From Sphingosinicella microcystinivorans (GTDB lineage Bacteria > Pseudomonadota > Alphaproteobacteria > Sphingomonadales > Sphingomonadaceae), in NCBI RefSeq assembly GCF_003634215.1, contig NZ_RBWX01000009.1, positions 186,001-250,000 on the forward strand: a stretch of 64,000 nucleotides of DNA, written 5' to 3'. Both the position numbers and the translations under genes were made by a program. The notes below the pieces were generated by a model that worked only from the letters and a program-made list of their open reading frames with translations, ran no database searches and was not told where the DNA came from. Each line of letters begins with the position of its first letter. The stretch's first letter is position 1. Positions 1 to 7,977 of this stretch are shown here, piece after piece.

Positions 1-763
1 TCAGACCGGCCTCGATTCGCGCCGAGTCGTTGAACGGGCGTTTGAGCGCACCTTTGAATCGGGAACCGACCAGCGATTGAAACGTTTGGACCGGTTCGAT
101 TCGCAGTTCGTCGCAAACGTGCCTGAACCAGCGATTTCCGATCGAAACATGAACGATTTCATCGTGATAGATTACGTTTAGAATATCGGCACTGAGATCG
201 TCGCCCGCCGCGCGCAGTCGCGATTCGGTCGCGGGCGTCACATCGAGCCCGCGCGCTTCGAGCACTTGAGGCACCACGGCGAGCCTAGCGAGCAGGTCGT
301 CGGCGGTCGCCATCGCGGCCTCCCACAGCCCATCGTGGGCGGGGAGATCACCATAGCCCGCGCCCAGTTCCGAGAGCCGATCCGCGAGCAGTCCGAAGTG
401 CCGCGCCTCATCGTCCGCCACCGCCACCCAGTCGTCGGTGAAGGCGCGCGGCATGGCGCCGCCGAAGCGACCGGCCGCGTCCCAGGCGAGATCGATGGCG
501 TTGAACTCGATATGCGCGAGCGCGTGCAGCAGGGCGATGCGGCTGCGCTCCGAACCCGCCCGCCCCCGCTTCGGCATCCGCGAGGGCGGCAGCAATTCGG
601 GATGCGGCGGGCGCGCCGGGCGATCCGGCATCGCCGCATCATAAACCGCAGCGAGTTCGCCCGCACACCAGCGCGCCGCGTTGTGCCGTGATAGCCGGGC
701 CTTTTCCGCCGGGTCGGCCGTCAGCAGAACCTCGACCGCAGCCGCGCCGATCGTGTCAGCCAA
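1..763 (-). CDS. DUF455 ferritin-like protein, C-terminus cut by window edge
   Basis: About 254 residues are visible and the frame is still open at base 1. It reads as a ferritin-like helical bundle with the metal-ligand pattern of this family: a helix with HALAHIEFNAIDLAWD, then DDEARHF, then YHDEIVHV. The start is a TTG at 763; the frame has a stop just upstream, and the TTG overlaps the bcp stop by 8 bp, so the gene is translationally coupled to bcp. DUF455 proteins (about 270 aa) are of poorly known function and are sometimes annotated as rRNA- or tRNA-modification related; I assign no reaction. It is the last visible gene of a minus-strand run from phyR. Confidence 0.85.
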   Translation of the reverse strand, partial: MADTIGAAAVEVLLTADPAEKARLSRHNAARWCAGELAAVYDAAMPDRPARPPHPELLPPSRMPKRGRAGSERSRIALLHALAHIEFNAIDLAWDAAGRFGGAMPRAFTDDWVAVADDEARHFGLLADRLSELGAGYGDLPAHDGLWEAAMATADDLLARLAVVPQVLEARGLDVTPATESRLRAAGDDLSADILNVIYHDEIVHVSIGNRWFRHVCDELRIEPVQTFQSLVGSRFKGALKRPFNDSARIEAGL

Positions 764-1220
764 GCGCCTGCGCCGCCTTCAACACCGCCTCGGCATGGCC
801 GGGCACCTTCACCTTGTGCCACACTTCGGCGATCTTGCCGTCGCGGTCGATCAGGAAGGTGGCGCGCTCGATACCCATGTATTTGCGGCCGTAGAGCGTT
901 TTTTCGACCCAGACGCCGTAAGCCTCGATCACCTTCGCGTCGGGATCGGAACCGAGCTTCACGCCGAGATCGTGCTTCGCACGAAACTTCCCATGCTTGG
1001 CGACCGTATCCTTTGAAACGCCGAGCACGACGGTATCGGCCTTGTCGAATTGCGGCAGGAGCCCGGTGAAGTCGATCGCCTCGCGCGTGCAGCCGGACGT
1101 ATCGTCCTTCGGGTAGAAATAGAGCACGAGCTTCTTGCCCGCGAAATCCTTGAGGGCCAGAGCGCCATCTTCGCTGTCCAGCGTGAAGGCGGGCGCTTTC
1201 GAACCGGGCTTCGTCATCAT
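756..1220 (-). CDS. bcp: Thioredoxin-dependent peroxiredoxin, BCP/PrxQ family
   Basis: 154 residues, the normal BCP length. This cytoplasmic thiol peroxidase reduces hydrogen peroxide and alkyl hydroperoxides. The peroxidatic cysteine is C44 in YPKDDTSGCTREA. The resolving cysteine usually five residues later is isoleucine (I49), and there is no other cysteine in the protein, so it must work as a 1-Cys enzyme resolved by an outside thiol. The start overlaps the glnE stop by 4 bp (ATGA), with ATG codons at positions 1 and 2. The family call is secure; the reductant is unknown. Confidence 0.93.
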   Translation of the reverse strand: MMTKPGSKAPAFTLDSEDGALALKDFAGKKLVLYFYPKDDTSGCTREAIDFTGLLPQFDKADTVVLGVSKDTVAKHGKFRAKHDLGVKLGSDPDAKVIEAYGVWVEKTLYGRKYMGIERATFLIDRDGKIAEVWHKVKVPGHAEAVLKAAQALG

Positions 1221-3982
1221 CGTGCCTTTCGTTTGACCTCGAACACCGCCTCCCAGGCGGAAAGAACGGCCCTTTTGGCGTCCTCCAGCGCGGCTTTCAA
1301 TGCGTCGAAATCAGCCATGCCAGTCGCCGCTGCCATCATCGCCTTTGCCGCCGCGGGTTGCTTCGGCGGTTCGTCGCCCTCGATCAACCGGAGAACGACG
1401 AGCAGGCGCGTCATCAGGTCATGGGCGCCGAGCACGTCTTCGGAAAACGCACCTGCCTTCACGAAATGCGCCGTCGCCGCCCCGAGATCGGGATCAAGAC
1501 CTTCCCGGCGCGAAAGCTGGAGGAAATGCACGATGAATTCGAGATCGATGAGCCCGCCCGGCGCGTGTTTCACATCCCACAGGCCGCCATCGCGGCGGGC
1601 CTTTGCCATGTCGCCGCGCATCTCCAGCACTTCGGCCTTGAAGCGCTCTGTATCGCGGGGCTTCGTCAGCGCCGCCTTGATGCCTGCCGAAACCGCGGCG
1701 CGGTCTTCCTCTGTCCCGTAGACAACGCGCGCGCGGGTGAGCGCCATGTGCTCCCAGCTCCACGCTTCCTCCAACTGATAGCGCGCGAACGTGTCGATAT
1801 TCACCGCGAGCAGACCCTGCTGGCCGGAGGGGCGCAGGCGCGTATCCACCTCGAACAGCGGCCCCGCGGCGGTGCTGACGGTGAGTGCACCAGTGAGGCG
1901 CTGGCCGAGCCGGTTGAACCACGTCGTCGCGGGCAGCGCTTTTGCGCCGTCCGACATCGCCTCGTGATGACCGCTGAACAGGAACACGAGATCGAGATCG
2001 GACTTCTCGGTGAGGATTGCGCCGCCATAACGACCGAAGCCCAGCACCAGCAGCCGCCCGTCGGGGACACGGCCATGCGTTTCGGCGAACTCGGCCAGCA
2101 CCGCATCCGCGAGTACGGCGATTGCGGCATCGGCAAGCTTGGCGTGATCGCGCCCGACGCGGATCGGGTCCGCGCCGCCCTCGATGATCTGTACGCCGAG
2201 CTGGAAGCGGCGTTCGGCCACGAAGCGCCGTACCTCGTCCAGCTTGAGTTCCAGCGCATCGTGGCGGCGCAGGCGCGCGCGCAGCATGTCGGTAAGATCT
2301 TCGGCACACGGCAGCGGCGCGAACGCCTCGTTCGACAGCATGATGTCGACGATCTCCGGCCGCCGTGCGAGCTTGCCCGCGAGCACCGGCGCCAGTTCAA
2401 GAACGCGCGCGAGCAGCAGCGCGACGCGGGGGTTCGCCTCGATGAGCGCGAAGAACTGGATCGAGGAGGGCAGCGCGCCGAGGAAGTCGTCGAAACGCAG
2501 CAGCGCATCGCGCCCGGTTCCCGCTTCCGCGAAGGCCTTGATGAGACCGGGGAGCGCACTTTCAAGCTCGCGCTGCGCCGCATCGCTGCGAAGCGCGCGG
2601 TAGCTGCGGTCGCGCCAGCGGGCGATGAGGTCGGCGAGGTCGGCGTGCGGACCGATCCCGGCTTTCTTGAGCGCGGCCTTGAGCTGCGCGGGCTGGCGCG
2701 GCAACCGGTCCACTTCCGCTTCGGCGATGAGCGCGTCGTAGATGCGACCGACGGCGGCGGCGTGGCGCTTGATCTCGCGCTCCATGGCCGCCCAGTCGCG
2801 GTAGCCGGCAAGTGCCGCCAGATCCTTGCGTTCCGGGGCGCGCGTCGGAATCTGATGCGTCTGCGCGTCCTCCAGCATCTGCAGGCGGTGTTCCGACGTG
2901 CGCAGCACGCGGTAAGCGCTCGCAAGCGTCTCCGCCTCATCGGGCTTTATCCGCTCCGCCGCGACCAGCGCCGCGAGCGCGTCAAGCGTCGCGGGCTGAC
3001 GCAGCGTCCAGTCGCGGCCGCCGAAGATCAACTGATGTATCTGCGCGAAGAACTCCACCTCGCGGATGCCGCCGCGCCCGCGCTTCAGGCAATAGCCGGG
3101 GCCGACCTCCTGCCGCTCGTCGTAGTGGTCGCGGATCATCAGCGACATGTCCTGAATGTCGCGCACCGCCGTGTAGTCGAGCGAGCGGCGCCAGACGAAC
3201 GGTTCGATCGCGGCAAGGAAATCCTCGCCCATCTTCACGTCGCCGCCGACCGCGCGCGCACGGATGAACGCGGCGCGTTCCCAAGCCAGCGCTTCGGACT
3301 GGTAATAGGTCTCCGCACCCCGGATCGGCATGGCGATCGGCGTCACTTCGGAGGCCGGCCGCAACCGAAGATCGACGCGGAACACATAGCCGCCCGAATC
3401 CCGCGTCTGCATCAGCTCGACCATGCGGCGGGCGATGCGGACGGCGGTGTTGTCCGGATCGTCGCCCTCGCGCACGGCGAGCCGATCGCGGTCGTAGAGC
3501 AGGATCAGGTCGACATCGCTCGAATAGTTGAGCTCGCGGCTGCCGAGCTTGCCGAGTGCGATGGCGGTGAAGCCTTCCGGTCCTGCGCCGGGCATACGCT
3601 CGTCGACGGCGATGCGGATCGCGCGGTCGATGGCGCAGTCTGCAAGATCGGAGAGCGCCGCAGTCACCTTTTCAAGCGGCCAGCGGCCCGAGATGTCAGC
3701 GAGCGCAATGGCGATGGCGGCGATACGCTTTGCCTCGCGCATCGCGGCACCGTCTGCATCAGGGCCGGCAAGCAGCGCCAGCGCCGTTTCCATCAGCGGC
3801 TCGGGACCCTCGGCGAGGTAACGCAGCAGCACCTCGTCTTCCCGGCGCATGAGGCCCCGGAGATAGGGTGAGTGCGCCCACGCGCGGGCGCAGGCATCCA
3901 CACCCTCAGGGGCGCCGGAAACGCCGGCTTCAGTGAGTATACGTGCTAGTTCGGCCGGCAGCGCTGGCGTTGTCTCCGCCAA
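1217..3982 (-). CDS. glnE: Bifunctional glutamine synthetase adenylyltransferase/deadenylylase
   Basis: 921 residues, close to the 945 or so of E. coli GlnE. It adds AMP to, and removes it from, glutamine synthetase in response to PII, tuning nitrogen assimilation. Both nucleotidyltransferase domains are visible: the N-terminal one with LGSRELNYSSDVDLILLYD and the C-terminal one with FGRYGGAILTEKSDLDLVF, each with the G-S and DxD pattern; helical GlnE linker sequence lies between them. The start is a TTG at 3982, 14 bp after the sigma-factor stop; no better in-frame start covers the N-terminus. The position suggests co-transcription with the stress-response genes upstream and with bcp downstream. 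Confidence 0.95.
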   Translation of the reverse strand: MAETTPALPAELARILTEAGVSGAPEGVDACARAWAHSPYLRGLMRREDEVLLRYLAEGPEPLMETALALLAGPDADGAAMREAKRIAAIAIALADISGRWPLEKVTAALSDLADCAIDRAIRIAVDERMPGAGPEGFTAIALGKLGSRELNYSSDVDLILLYDRDRLAVREGDDPDNTAVRIARRMVELMQTRDSGGYVFRVDLRLRPASEVTPIAMPIRGAETYYQSEALAWERAAFIRARAVGGDVKMGEDFLAAIEPFVWRRSLDYTAVRDIQDMSLMIRDHYDERQEVGPGYCLKRGRGGIREVEFFAQIHQLIFGGRDWTLRQPATLDALAALVAAERIKPDEAETLASAYRVLRTSEHRLQMLEDAQTHQIPTRAPERKDLAALAGYRDWAAMEREIKRHAAAVGRIYDALIAEAEVDRLPRQPAQLKAALKKAGIGPHADLADLIARWRDRSYRALRSDAAQRELESALPGLIKAFAEAGTGRDALLRFDDFLGALPSSIQFFALIEANPRVALLLARVLELAPVLAGKLARRPEIVDIMLSNEAFAPLPCAEDLTDMLRARLRRHDALELKLDEVRRFVAERRFQLGVQIIEGGADPIRVGRDHAKLADAAIAVLADAVLAEFAETHGRVPDGRLLVLGFGRYGGAILTEKSDLDLVFLFSGHHEAMSDGAKALPATTWFNRLGQRLTGALTVSTAAGPLFEVDTRLRPSGQQGLLAVNIDTFARYQLEEAWSWEHMALTRARVVYGTEEDRAAVSAGIKAALTKPRDTERFKAEVLEMRGDMAKARRDGGLWDVKHAPGGLIDLEFIVHFLQLSRREGLDPDLGAATAHFVKAGAFSEDVLGAHDLMTRLLVVLRLIEGDEPPKQPAAAKAMMAAATGMADFDALKAALEDAKRAVLSAWEAVFEVKRKAR

Positions 3983-3996
3983 GGAGAACCCTTTCG

Positions 3997-4743
3997 TTAT
4001 TCGCGCGCCAGCTGATCCACCTGTCCCATGATCTCGTCAAGCGCAGTCGTGCCGGATGCGCTCGAACCCCGACGCGAAGGGAGCTTGCCTTCGGCGATCA
4101 CGAGCTCCAGCGCTGCACGTCCGCGCGCGACACGGCTCTTGATGGTGCCGACCGCGCAATCGCAGATCGTCGCGGCCTCTTCATAGGCAAACCCGCCCGC
4201 GCCGACGAGGATCAGCGCCTCGCGCTGCGCAGACGGCAGTTCGAGGAGGGCACGCTGCAGATCGGCGAGTTCGATCTGCTTGTCCTGTCCGGCGGGCGCG
4301 GACAAAATCCGATCGGCCACGAGTTCGTCCCACTCGCCCTTGAAGCGCGCGCGGCGCATCTGGCTGAGGAACAGGTTGCGCAGGATGATGAAGGTCCACG
4401 CGCGGATGTTCGTCCCCGCCTGAAAGCGATCCCGCGCGGCCCACGCCTTCAGCAGCGTTTCCTGCACAAGATCGTCCGCCATGTCGCGGTTGCCCGAAAG
4501 CGAACGCCCGAAGGCACGCAGCTGCGGGATGATCGCCGAAAGTTCGTCCTTGAACGCCTTGTCGGAGAGCTGCCCGGTCTTCGGCTCTTCGGGACTCGTT
4601 TCCAGCCTGGCGAGCAGGTCTAGAAACACCTGCGGCAGAGGCTGGGTTGCCGCGTCGGCATAGGCGGAGCGGAGAAACCCGCCGATCACATCTGCACTGA
4701 CGGGGCTGGCGGCGCCCCGCTCACCAATCCTCTGTTCGATCAT
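3997..4743 (-). CDS. ecfG: NepR-EcfG fusion: anti-sigma domain joined to general stress sigma factor
   Basis: 248 residues, about 70 longer than a usual EcfG. Residues about 19-49 match the two NepR helices (IGGFLRSAYAD, then PLPQVFLDLLARLE); residues about 63-135 are sigma region 2 (LRAFGRSLSGNRDMADDLVQ, LKAWAARDRF, FIILRNLFLSQMRRARFKGEWD); residues about 155-215 are region 4 (LPSAQREALILVGAGGFAYEEAA, GTIKSRVARGR). In known systems NepR is a separate small protein that sequesters EcfG until PhyR-P binds it. Here I read no stop between the parts and no internal ATG in the linker (about residues 50-62). It is preceded by GAGGGG 7-8 bp before the ATG. A natural fusion is the simplest reading; a sequencing frameshift that removed a stop cannot be excluded. 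Confidence 0.85.
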   Translation of the reverse strand: MIEQRIGERGAASPVSADVIGGFLRSAYADAATQPLPQVFLDLLARLETSPEEPKTGQLSDKAFKDELSAIIPQLRAFGRSLSGNRDMADDLVQETLLKAWAARDRFQAGTNIRAWTFIILRNLFLSQMRRARFKGEWDELVADRILSAPAGQDKQIELADLQRALLELPSAQREALILVGAGGFAYEEAATICDCAVGTIKSRVARGRAALELVIAEGKLPSRRGSSASGTTALDEIMGQVDQLARE

Positions 4744-4766
4744 ATCTTTTCCCCCTCGGGTCGTAT

Positions 4767-4907
4767 TCAGCGCGACCAGAAAAACAGCAGCGCCGCGAAG
4801 ATCAGGACCACCATCGTAACCGAGAACATCAGGATATACCGAACGATGTGCGGGGTTTCCCCGGCCCTCGCCTGGTTTGTCCTCACTGTTTCATGGTCTT
4901 TTTCCAT
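4767..4907 (-). CDS. Small single-span membrane protein (46 aa) in the stress-response locus
   Basis: 46 residues: a charged N-terminus (MEKDHETVRTN) then one hydrophobic segment from about residue 24 (YILMFSVTMVVLIFAALLFF) ending in WSR. A good ribosome site (AGGAG, 8 bp before ATG) supports translation. It starts 68 bp after the phyR stop, and its stop is 23 bp before the NepR-EcfG start, so all three probably share a transcript. I do not recognise a family. The location suggests a stress-related or stress-coregulated membrane peptide, but nothing in the sequence shows a function. Confidence 0.6.
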   Translation of the reverse strand: MEKDHETVRTNQARAGETPHIVRYILMFSVTMVVLIFAALLFFWSR

Positions 4908-4975
4908 GGCCCTGACTCCTACTTGGTGAAGGCTATGCCTCTGTCCGCCCCCTCACAAGGCAGCGAACGGAAGCG

Positions 4976-5770
4976 TCATCGCATCGCCGCGGTGCTATTG
5001 AAGAATAGCGCCTGCGCGATCGCCGCCGAAACGGTCGAACGCTGGAACGGCTTTGTGATGAGGAAGGTCGGCTCCGGGCGCTCGCCGGTCAGCAGGCGCT
5101 CGGGAAATGCCGTGATGAAGATCACGGGCACCGAAAACCGGCCGAGAATGTCCTTGACCGCGTCGATCCCGGAGCTGTCATCGGCGAGCTGGATGTCCGC
5201 GAGCACGAGCCCGGGTTCAGTATCGATCGCCAGCGCCACCGCCTCATCGCGTGTCACCGCGATGCCGGTCACGTCGTGGCCAAGATCCCGCACGATGCTG
5301 TCGAGGTCCATGCCGATGATCGGCTCGTCCTCGATGATGAGCACGCGCGTACGCGTCTGCCGGCTGATCTCTTCCATCGCTTCTTTCACGAGACCCGAAA
5401 CACCGTCCGGGTCCAGATCGATCAGATAGCCGACGTCCTCGTGCGAAAAGCCCTCCATCGCCGTCAGCAGCAGCGCCTGCCGCGACAGCGGCGTGATCGC
5501 GGCGAGACGTTCGTGGGCGGCACGCTCGAAATTGGATGCCGCCGGCTCTTCCGAATCGACATCGATGTTCGAAGAGGACCAGATGGCGTGGAAAACGCGG
5601 TAGAGCGCCAGACGCTCGTCCACGTCGCGCGGGAAATCCTCAGGCGCACTCACGATCGCCTCAAGCGCCGCGCGCACATAGGTGTCCCCATCGCGCTGCG
5701 TTCCCGTGAGAGCCCGCGCATAACGGCGGAGCAATGGAAGATGCGGCGCGAGCTTCGCTGCCAATGTCAT
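4976..5770 (-). CDS. phyR: PhyR, anti-anti-sigma response regulator of the general stress response
   Basis: 264 residues with the defining PhyR layout: an EcfG-like sigma domain (residues about 1-135, including PLSRQALLLTAMEGFSHEDVGYLI) followed by a receiver domain (about 142-255). The receiver has the acidic pocket E147/D148, phospho-acceptor D192 in VLADIQLAD, and the TKPF lysine loop. In alphaproteobacteria phosphorylated PhyR exposes its sigma-like domain, which takes NepR away from EcfG. The start ATG at 5770 has AGGAGG 11 bp upstream. It is divergent from the PhyP-like sensor gene and followed by the small membrane protein and the NepR-EcfG fusion. Confidence 0.96.
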   Translation of the reverse strand: MTLAAKLAPHLPLLRRYARALTGTQRDGDTYVRAALEAIVSAPEDFPRDVDERLALYRVFHAIWSSSNIDVDSEEPAASNFERAAHERLAAITPLSRQALLLTAMEGFSHEDVGYLIDLDPDGVSGLVKEAMEEISRQTRTRVLIIEDEPIIGMDLDSIVRDLGHDVTGIAVTRDEAVALAIDTEPGLVLADIQLADDSSGIDAVKDILGRFSVPVIFITAFPERLLTGERPEPTFLITKPFQRSTVSAAIAQALFFNSTAAMR

Positions 5771-5845
5771 GTGTTTGTCTGCCTCCTAGAAACCTTGACC
5801 ACCCCCGAATGGTGGCCACCCCACACGAAAGTGGCGGCAAGCATT

Positions 5846-5870
5846 GGAACGGTCGAGCCTTTCTTTTGTT
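5846..5870 (+). promoter_or_regulatory. Predicted EcfG-type promoter upstream of the PhyP-like gene
   Basis: A -35 element GGAAC (5846-5850) is followed after 16 bp by TGTT (5867-5870). The alphaproteobacterial EcfG consensus is GGAAC-N16/17-cGTT, so only the leading C of the -10 differs. The element is 30 bp before the sensor ATG at 5900, as expected for a functional promoter. I found no GGAAC element on the opposite strand for phyR in this interval. The prediction is a pattern match only. Confidence 0.6.
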
Positions 5871-5899
5871 TCGCCTCATATCTAAGTTCGTTGGGGACA

Positions 5900-7600
5900 A
5901 TGGCTGAAAGCGCAGACATTCAGGTTTTGGGCCAAGATTCGGGCCCAGGTTCAGGCAAAGGATCCGGCCAAGGTTCGGGGTCCAAAGGTTCTGGGCCTCG
6001 GCGCTCGCTGTCTTTTCAACTCGCGGTCGCCCTGACGCTTGCACTGCTGCCGATTGGTATTCTCGCCGCCGTTTTGGCGGCTGACGGCATCCGAAACGCC
6101 CGCGAGGCGGAACTTGTGCGCGCCGAAAACCAGTTCCGCGCGACGGCACGTGTCGTCGATGATCTGCTCAACGTCGATTTTCTCGTTCTGCGCGCTCTGC
6201 TTCGCAACGAAAGCGGCCTCAACGACGGTCGGACATGCAATACCGAGGCGGCGAACGCACTCGACGACGCGGAAACCTTCGATTCGATCATCTGGGCCGA
6301 CAGCTCTGGCCGCACGATCTGCCAAAGCCGCGGCGGCACCAAGCCGTCAGCCGCCGAACTCACGCGCCTTGCAGCGGAAAGCGAACGTGAAAACCTGATC
6401 TGGCCGGGCGGCGATCACGTGTTCTTGGCTGTGCGCGAGGAACCGGAAAACGGAGAGCCTGGTCTGATTGTCGCGACGGCATCGGTTTCACGCCTGAAAG
6501 CACGCCTCGGCGAGATCGCCGCGATGGAGGGTTCGACCACCGTCTGGCTTGGCGACAAGGCGATCCTTGGCACTGCCCCGCCCGGCGCGGCGGCGCCAGG
6601 CGGGCTGCTGACCGTGCGCCGCGTGAACGAGCCCGGCGGGCGCGGGCAGGTCGTCGCGGCGGGGCCCCTTTCGATTGCGCCATTCGCGCTCACCACAATC
6701 GTTCCCGCTGCACACCTTGCCGCCGCGGATGTGCTCGCGATCGCGGCGCCGTCGCTGATGTGGATCGCCGCGCTGCTCATCGGCTGGATGGTCGTGCGGC
6801 GATTCGTCGTGCGCCCGCTGCAGAACATGGCAAGCGGTGTGCGCGCCTACGGCGCAGGCGACGACCGGGTGCGGCTTTCAGGACGTGCCGGACAGACCGA
6901 CGAGATGCAGGCCTTCGCCGAAACCTTCGATGCAATGGCGCAGGATATGGCGGAAGCCCGGCAGGAGGTGGACGCCGCGCTCACCGAGCAGCGCCGCCTG
7001 ACGCGCGAGATCCACCACCGCGTGAAAAACAACCTGCAGATCATCGCCAGCCTCATCAGCATCCAGGCCCGCGAAGCGGACGGCGCCGACGTAGCGCGCG
7101 CCTATGCCAGCATCCAGATGCGTGTCGGCGCGCTTTCGATCGTGCACCGCTGGCTTTATGAGGAAAGCGACACGCAGGGCGTGAATTTCACGGCGCTTAC
7201 CCATGACCTGTGTGCCAGCCTTCAGCAGCTCATTCCCACCGCGAAGCTCGTCGAGCCGCGCATCAACACGCACCTCGAACGCCTGCACATCAGCCAGGAT
7301 TCGGCAGTGCCGCTCGCGTTCCTGATCACCGAGGTGATCGCGTTTGCGGCCCGCCTTGCAGCGGCGGAGGGGCGCGGAAAGATGACGATCGATGTTCATG
7401 TTCGGCGCACCGAACGCGGCGGCGAGCTGCAAATCTGCTCGGATGCCTTCGGCGAAGACGATCCGTTGGCGCCCTCGCAAACCCGCGCCGCCGCGCGAAT
7501 CGTGAACGGCATGGTCCGCCAGCTCCGCGGGCGGCTTACCTACGACGCCGACATGCCCTGCTATAGCTTTGAATTTCCACTGAAACCTCGGCTGGGATAA
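5900..7600 (+). CDS. phyP: PhyP-like membrane sensor with HisKA_2 domain and degenerate ATPase domain
   Basis: 566 residues. A Gly/Ser-rich N-terminus (about 12-34) is followed by a first membrane segment (about 38-62), an extracytoplasmic sensor region, a second segment (about 277-300), HAMP, and a HisKA_2 box with EIHHRVKNNLQ near residue 372. The ATPase half is degenerate: where the N-box asparagine is expected I read LAFLITEVIAFAARLA, and no DxGxG box is visible. This matches PhyP of Sphingomonas, a regulator beside phyR that acts as a PhyR phosphatase. The start is taken at 5900 because the NepR/EcfG-type promoter ends just before it; the frame is open upstream but that part lies opposite phyR. 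Confidence 0.82.
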   Translation: MAESADIQVLGQDSGPGSGKGSGQGSGSKGSGPRRSLSFQLAVALTLALLPIGILAAVLAADGIRNAREAELVRAENQFRATARVVDDLLNVDFLVLRALLRNESGLNDGRTCNTEAANALDDAETFDSIIWADSSGRTICQSRGGTKPSAAELTRLAAESERENLIWPGGDHVFLAVREEPENGEPGLIVATASVSRLKARLGEIAAMEGSTTVWLGDKAILGTAPPGAAAPGGLLTVRRVNEPGGRGQVVAAGPLSIAPFALTTIVPAAHLAAADVLAIAAPSLMWIAALLIGWMVVRRFVVRPLQNMASGVRAYGAGDDRVRLSGRAGQTDEMQAFAETFDAMAQDMAEARQEVDAALTEQRRLTREIHHRVKNNLQIIASLISIQAREADGADVARAYASIQMRVGALSIVHRWLYEESDTQGVNFTALTHDLCASLQQLIPTAKLVEPRINTHLERLHISQDSAVPLAFLITEVIAFAARLAAAEGRGKMTIDVHVRRTERGGELQICSDAFGEDDPLAPSQTRAAARIVNGMVRQLRGRLTYDADMPCYSFEFPLKPRLG

Positions 7601-7688
7601 ATTTCTTCCGGGCAATGGAACAATGCCGGTGAATCGGCGTTTATGCGATACGGACAGCGAACTTTGCCCCCCGCTCTCGTTGTCCCAC

Positions 7689-7738
7689 AAGAGCCCGTTT
7701 GCCCGCCCCCCCGCCGGCATCGGGCTCTTTTCTTTTTT
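7689..7738 (+). terminator. Rho-independent terminator after the PhyP-like gene
   Basis: Perfect 9-bp inverted arms AAGAGCCCG (7689-7697) and CGGGCTCTT (7721-7729) enclose a C-rich loop and run into TTTTCTTTTTT. It lies about 90 bp after the sensor stop and about 80 bp before the lipoprotein gene, so it separates the two transcripts. Confidence 0.85.
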
Positions 7739-7817
7739 GTGCTGACCCCGGAACGGCCGAATGAAACCTATTGAGGCCCCGACCGTTTTCCATGGGCAGT
7801 TTATCTGGAGACGGAAC

Positions 7818-7949
7818 ATGCGCACCAAAACGGGTACAAAACTCGCAGTTATCATGGCCCTGCTTGCCATCACGGCCTGCAACACGGTCGAGGGTGTCGG
7901 CAAGGACGTGCAATCGGCCGGTGAAACGGTCGAGGACGCTGCCAACTAA
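7818..7949 (+). CDS. Entericidin-like small lipoprotein
   Basis: 43 residues. It has a short basic N-terminus, a hydrophobic stretch, and the lipobox LAITAC with the lipidated cysteine at residue 21, followed by NTVEGVGKDVQSAGETVEDAA, the typical mature part of the EcnA/EcnB entericidin family (envelope lipoproteins often induced by stress). The start at 7818 has GGAGACGG upstream; earlier in-frame starts would spoil the signal peptide. It is followed convergently by tatC. Lipidation and sorting would need Lgt, which is encoded later in this window. Confidence 0.85.
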   Translation: MRTKTGTKLAVIMALLAITACNTVEGVGKDVQSAGETVEDAAN

Positions 7950-7977
7950 AGTTGGAAAATAGGAGACGGGGGCGCGG

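Noticed and set aside
1358-3871. A very long open frame on the plus strand opposite glnE.
   Set aside because: Its product is low-complexity Arg/Ala/Glu/His-rich sequence without a recognisable domain, and glnE on the other strand is unmistakable. High GC lengthens antisense frames.
5821-5899. A minus-strand EcfG promoter for phyR in the divergent region.
   Set aside because: No GTTCC is present on the plus strand there, so no GGAAC exists on the phyR strand.
7750-7754. GGAAC upstream of the entericidin-like gene as an EcfG promoter.
   Set aside because: At 16 or 17 bp the following bases read TTGA or TGAG, not cGTT; the first CGTT lies 29 bp away.
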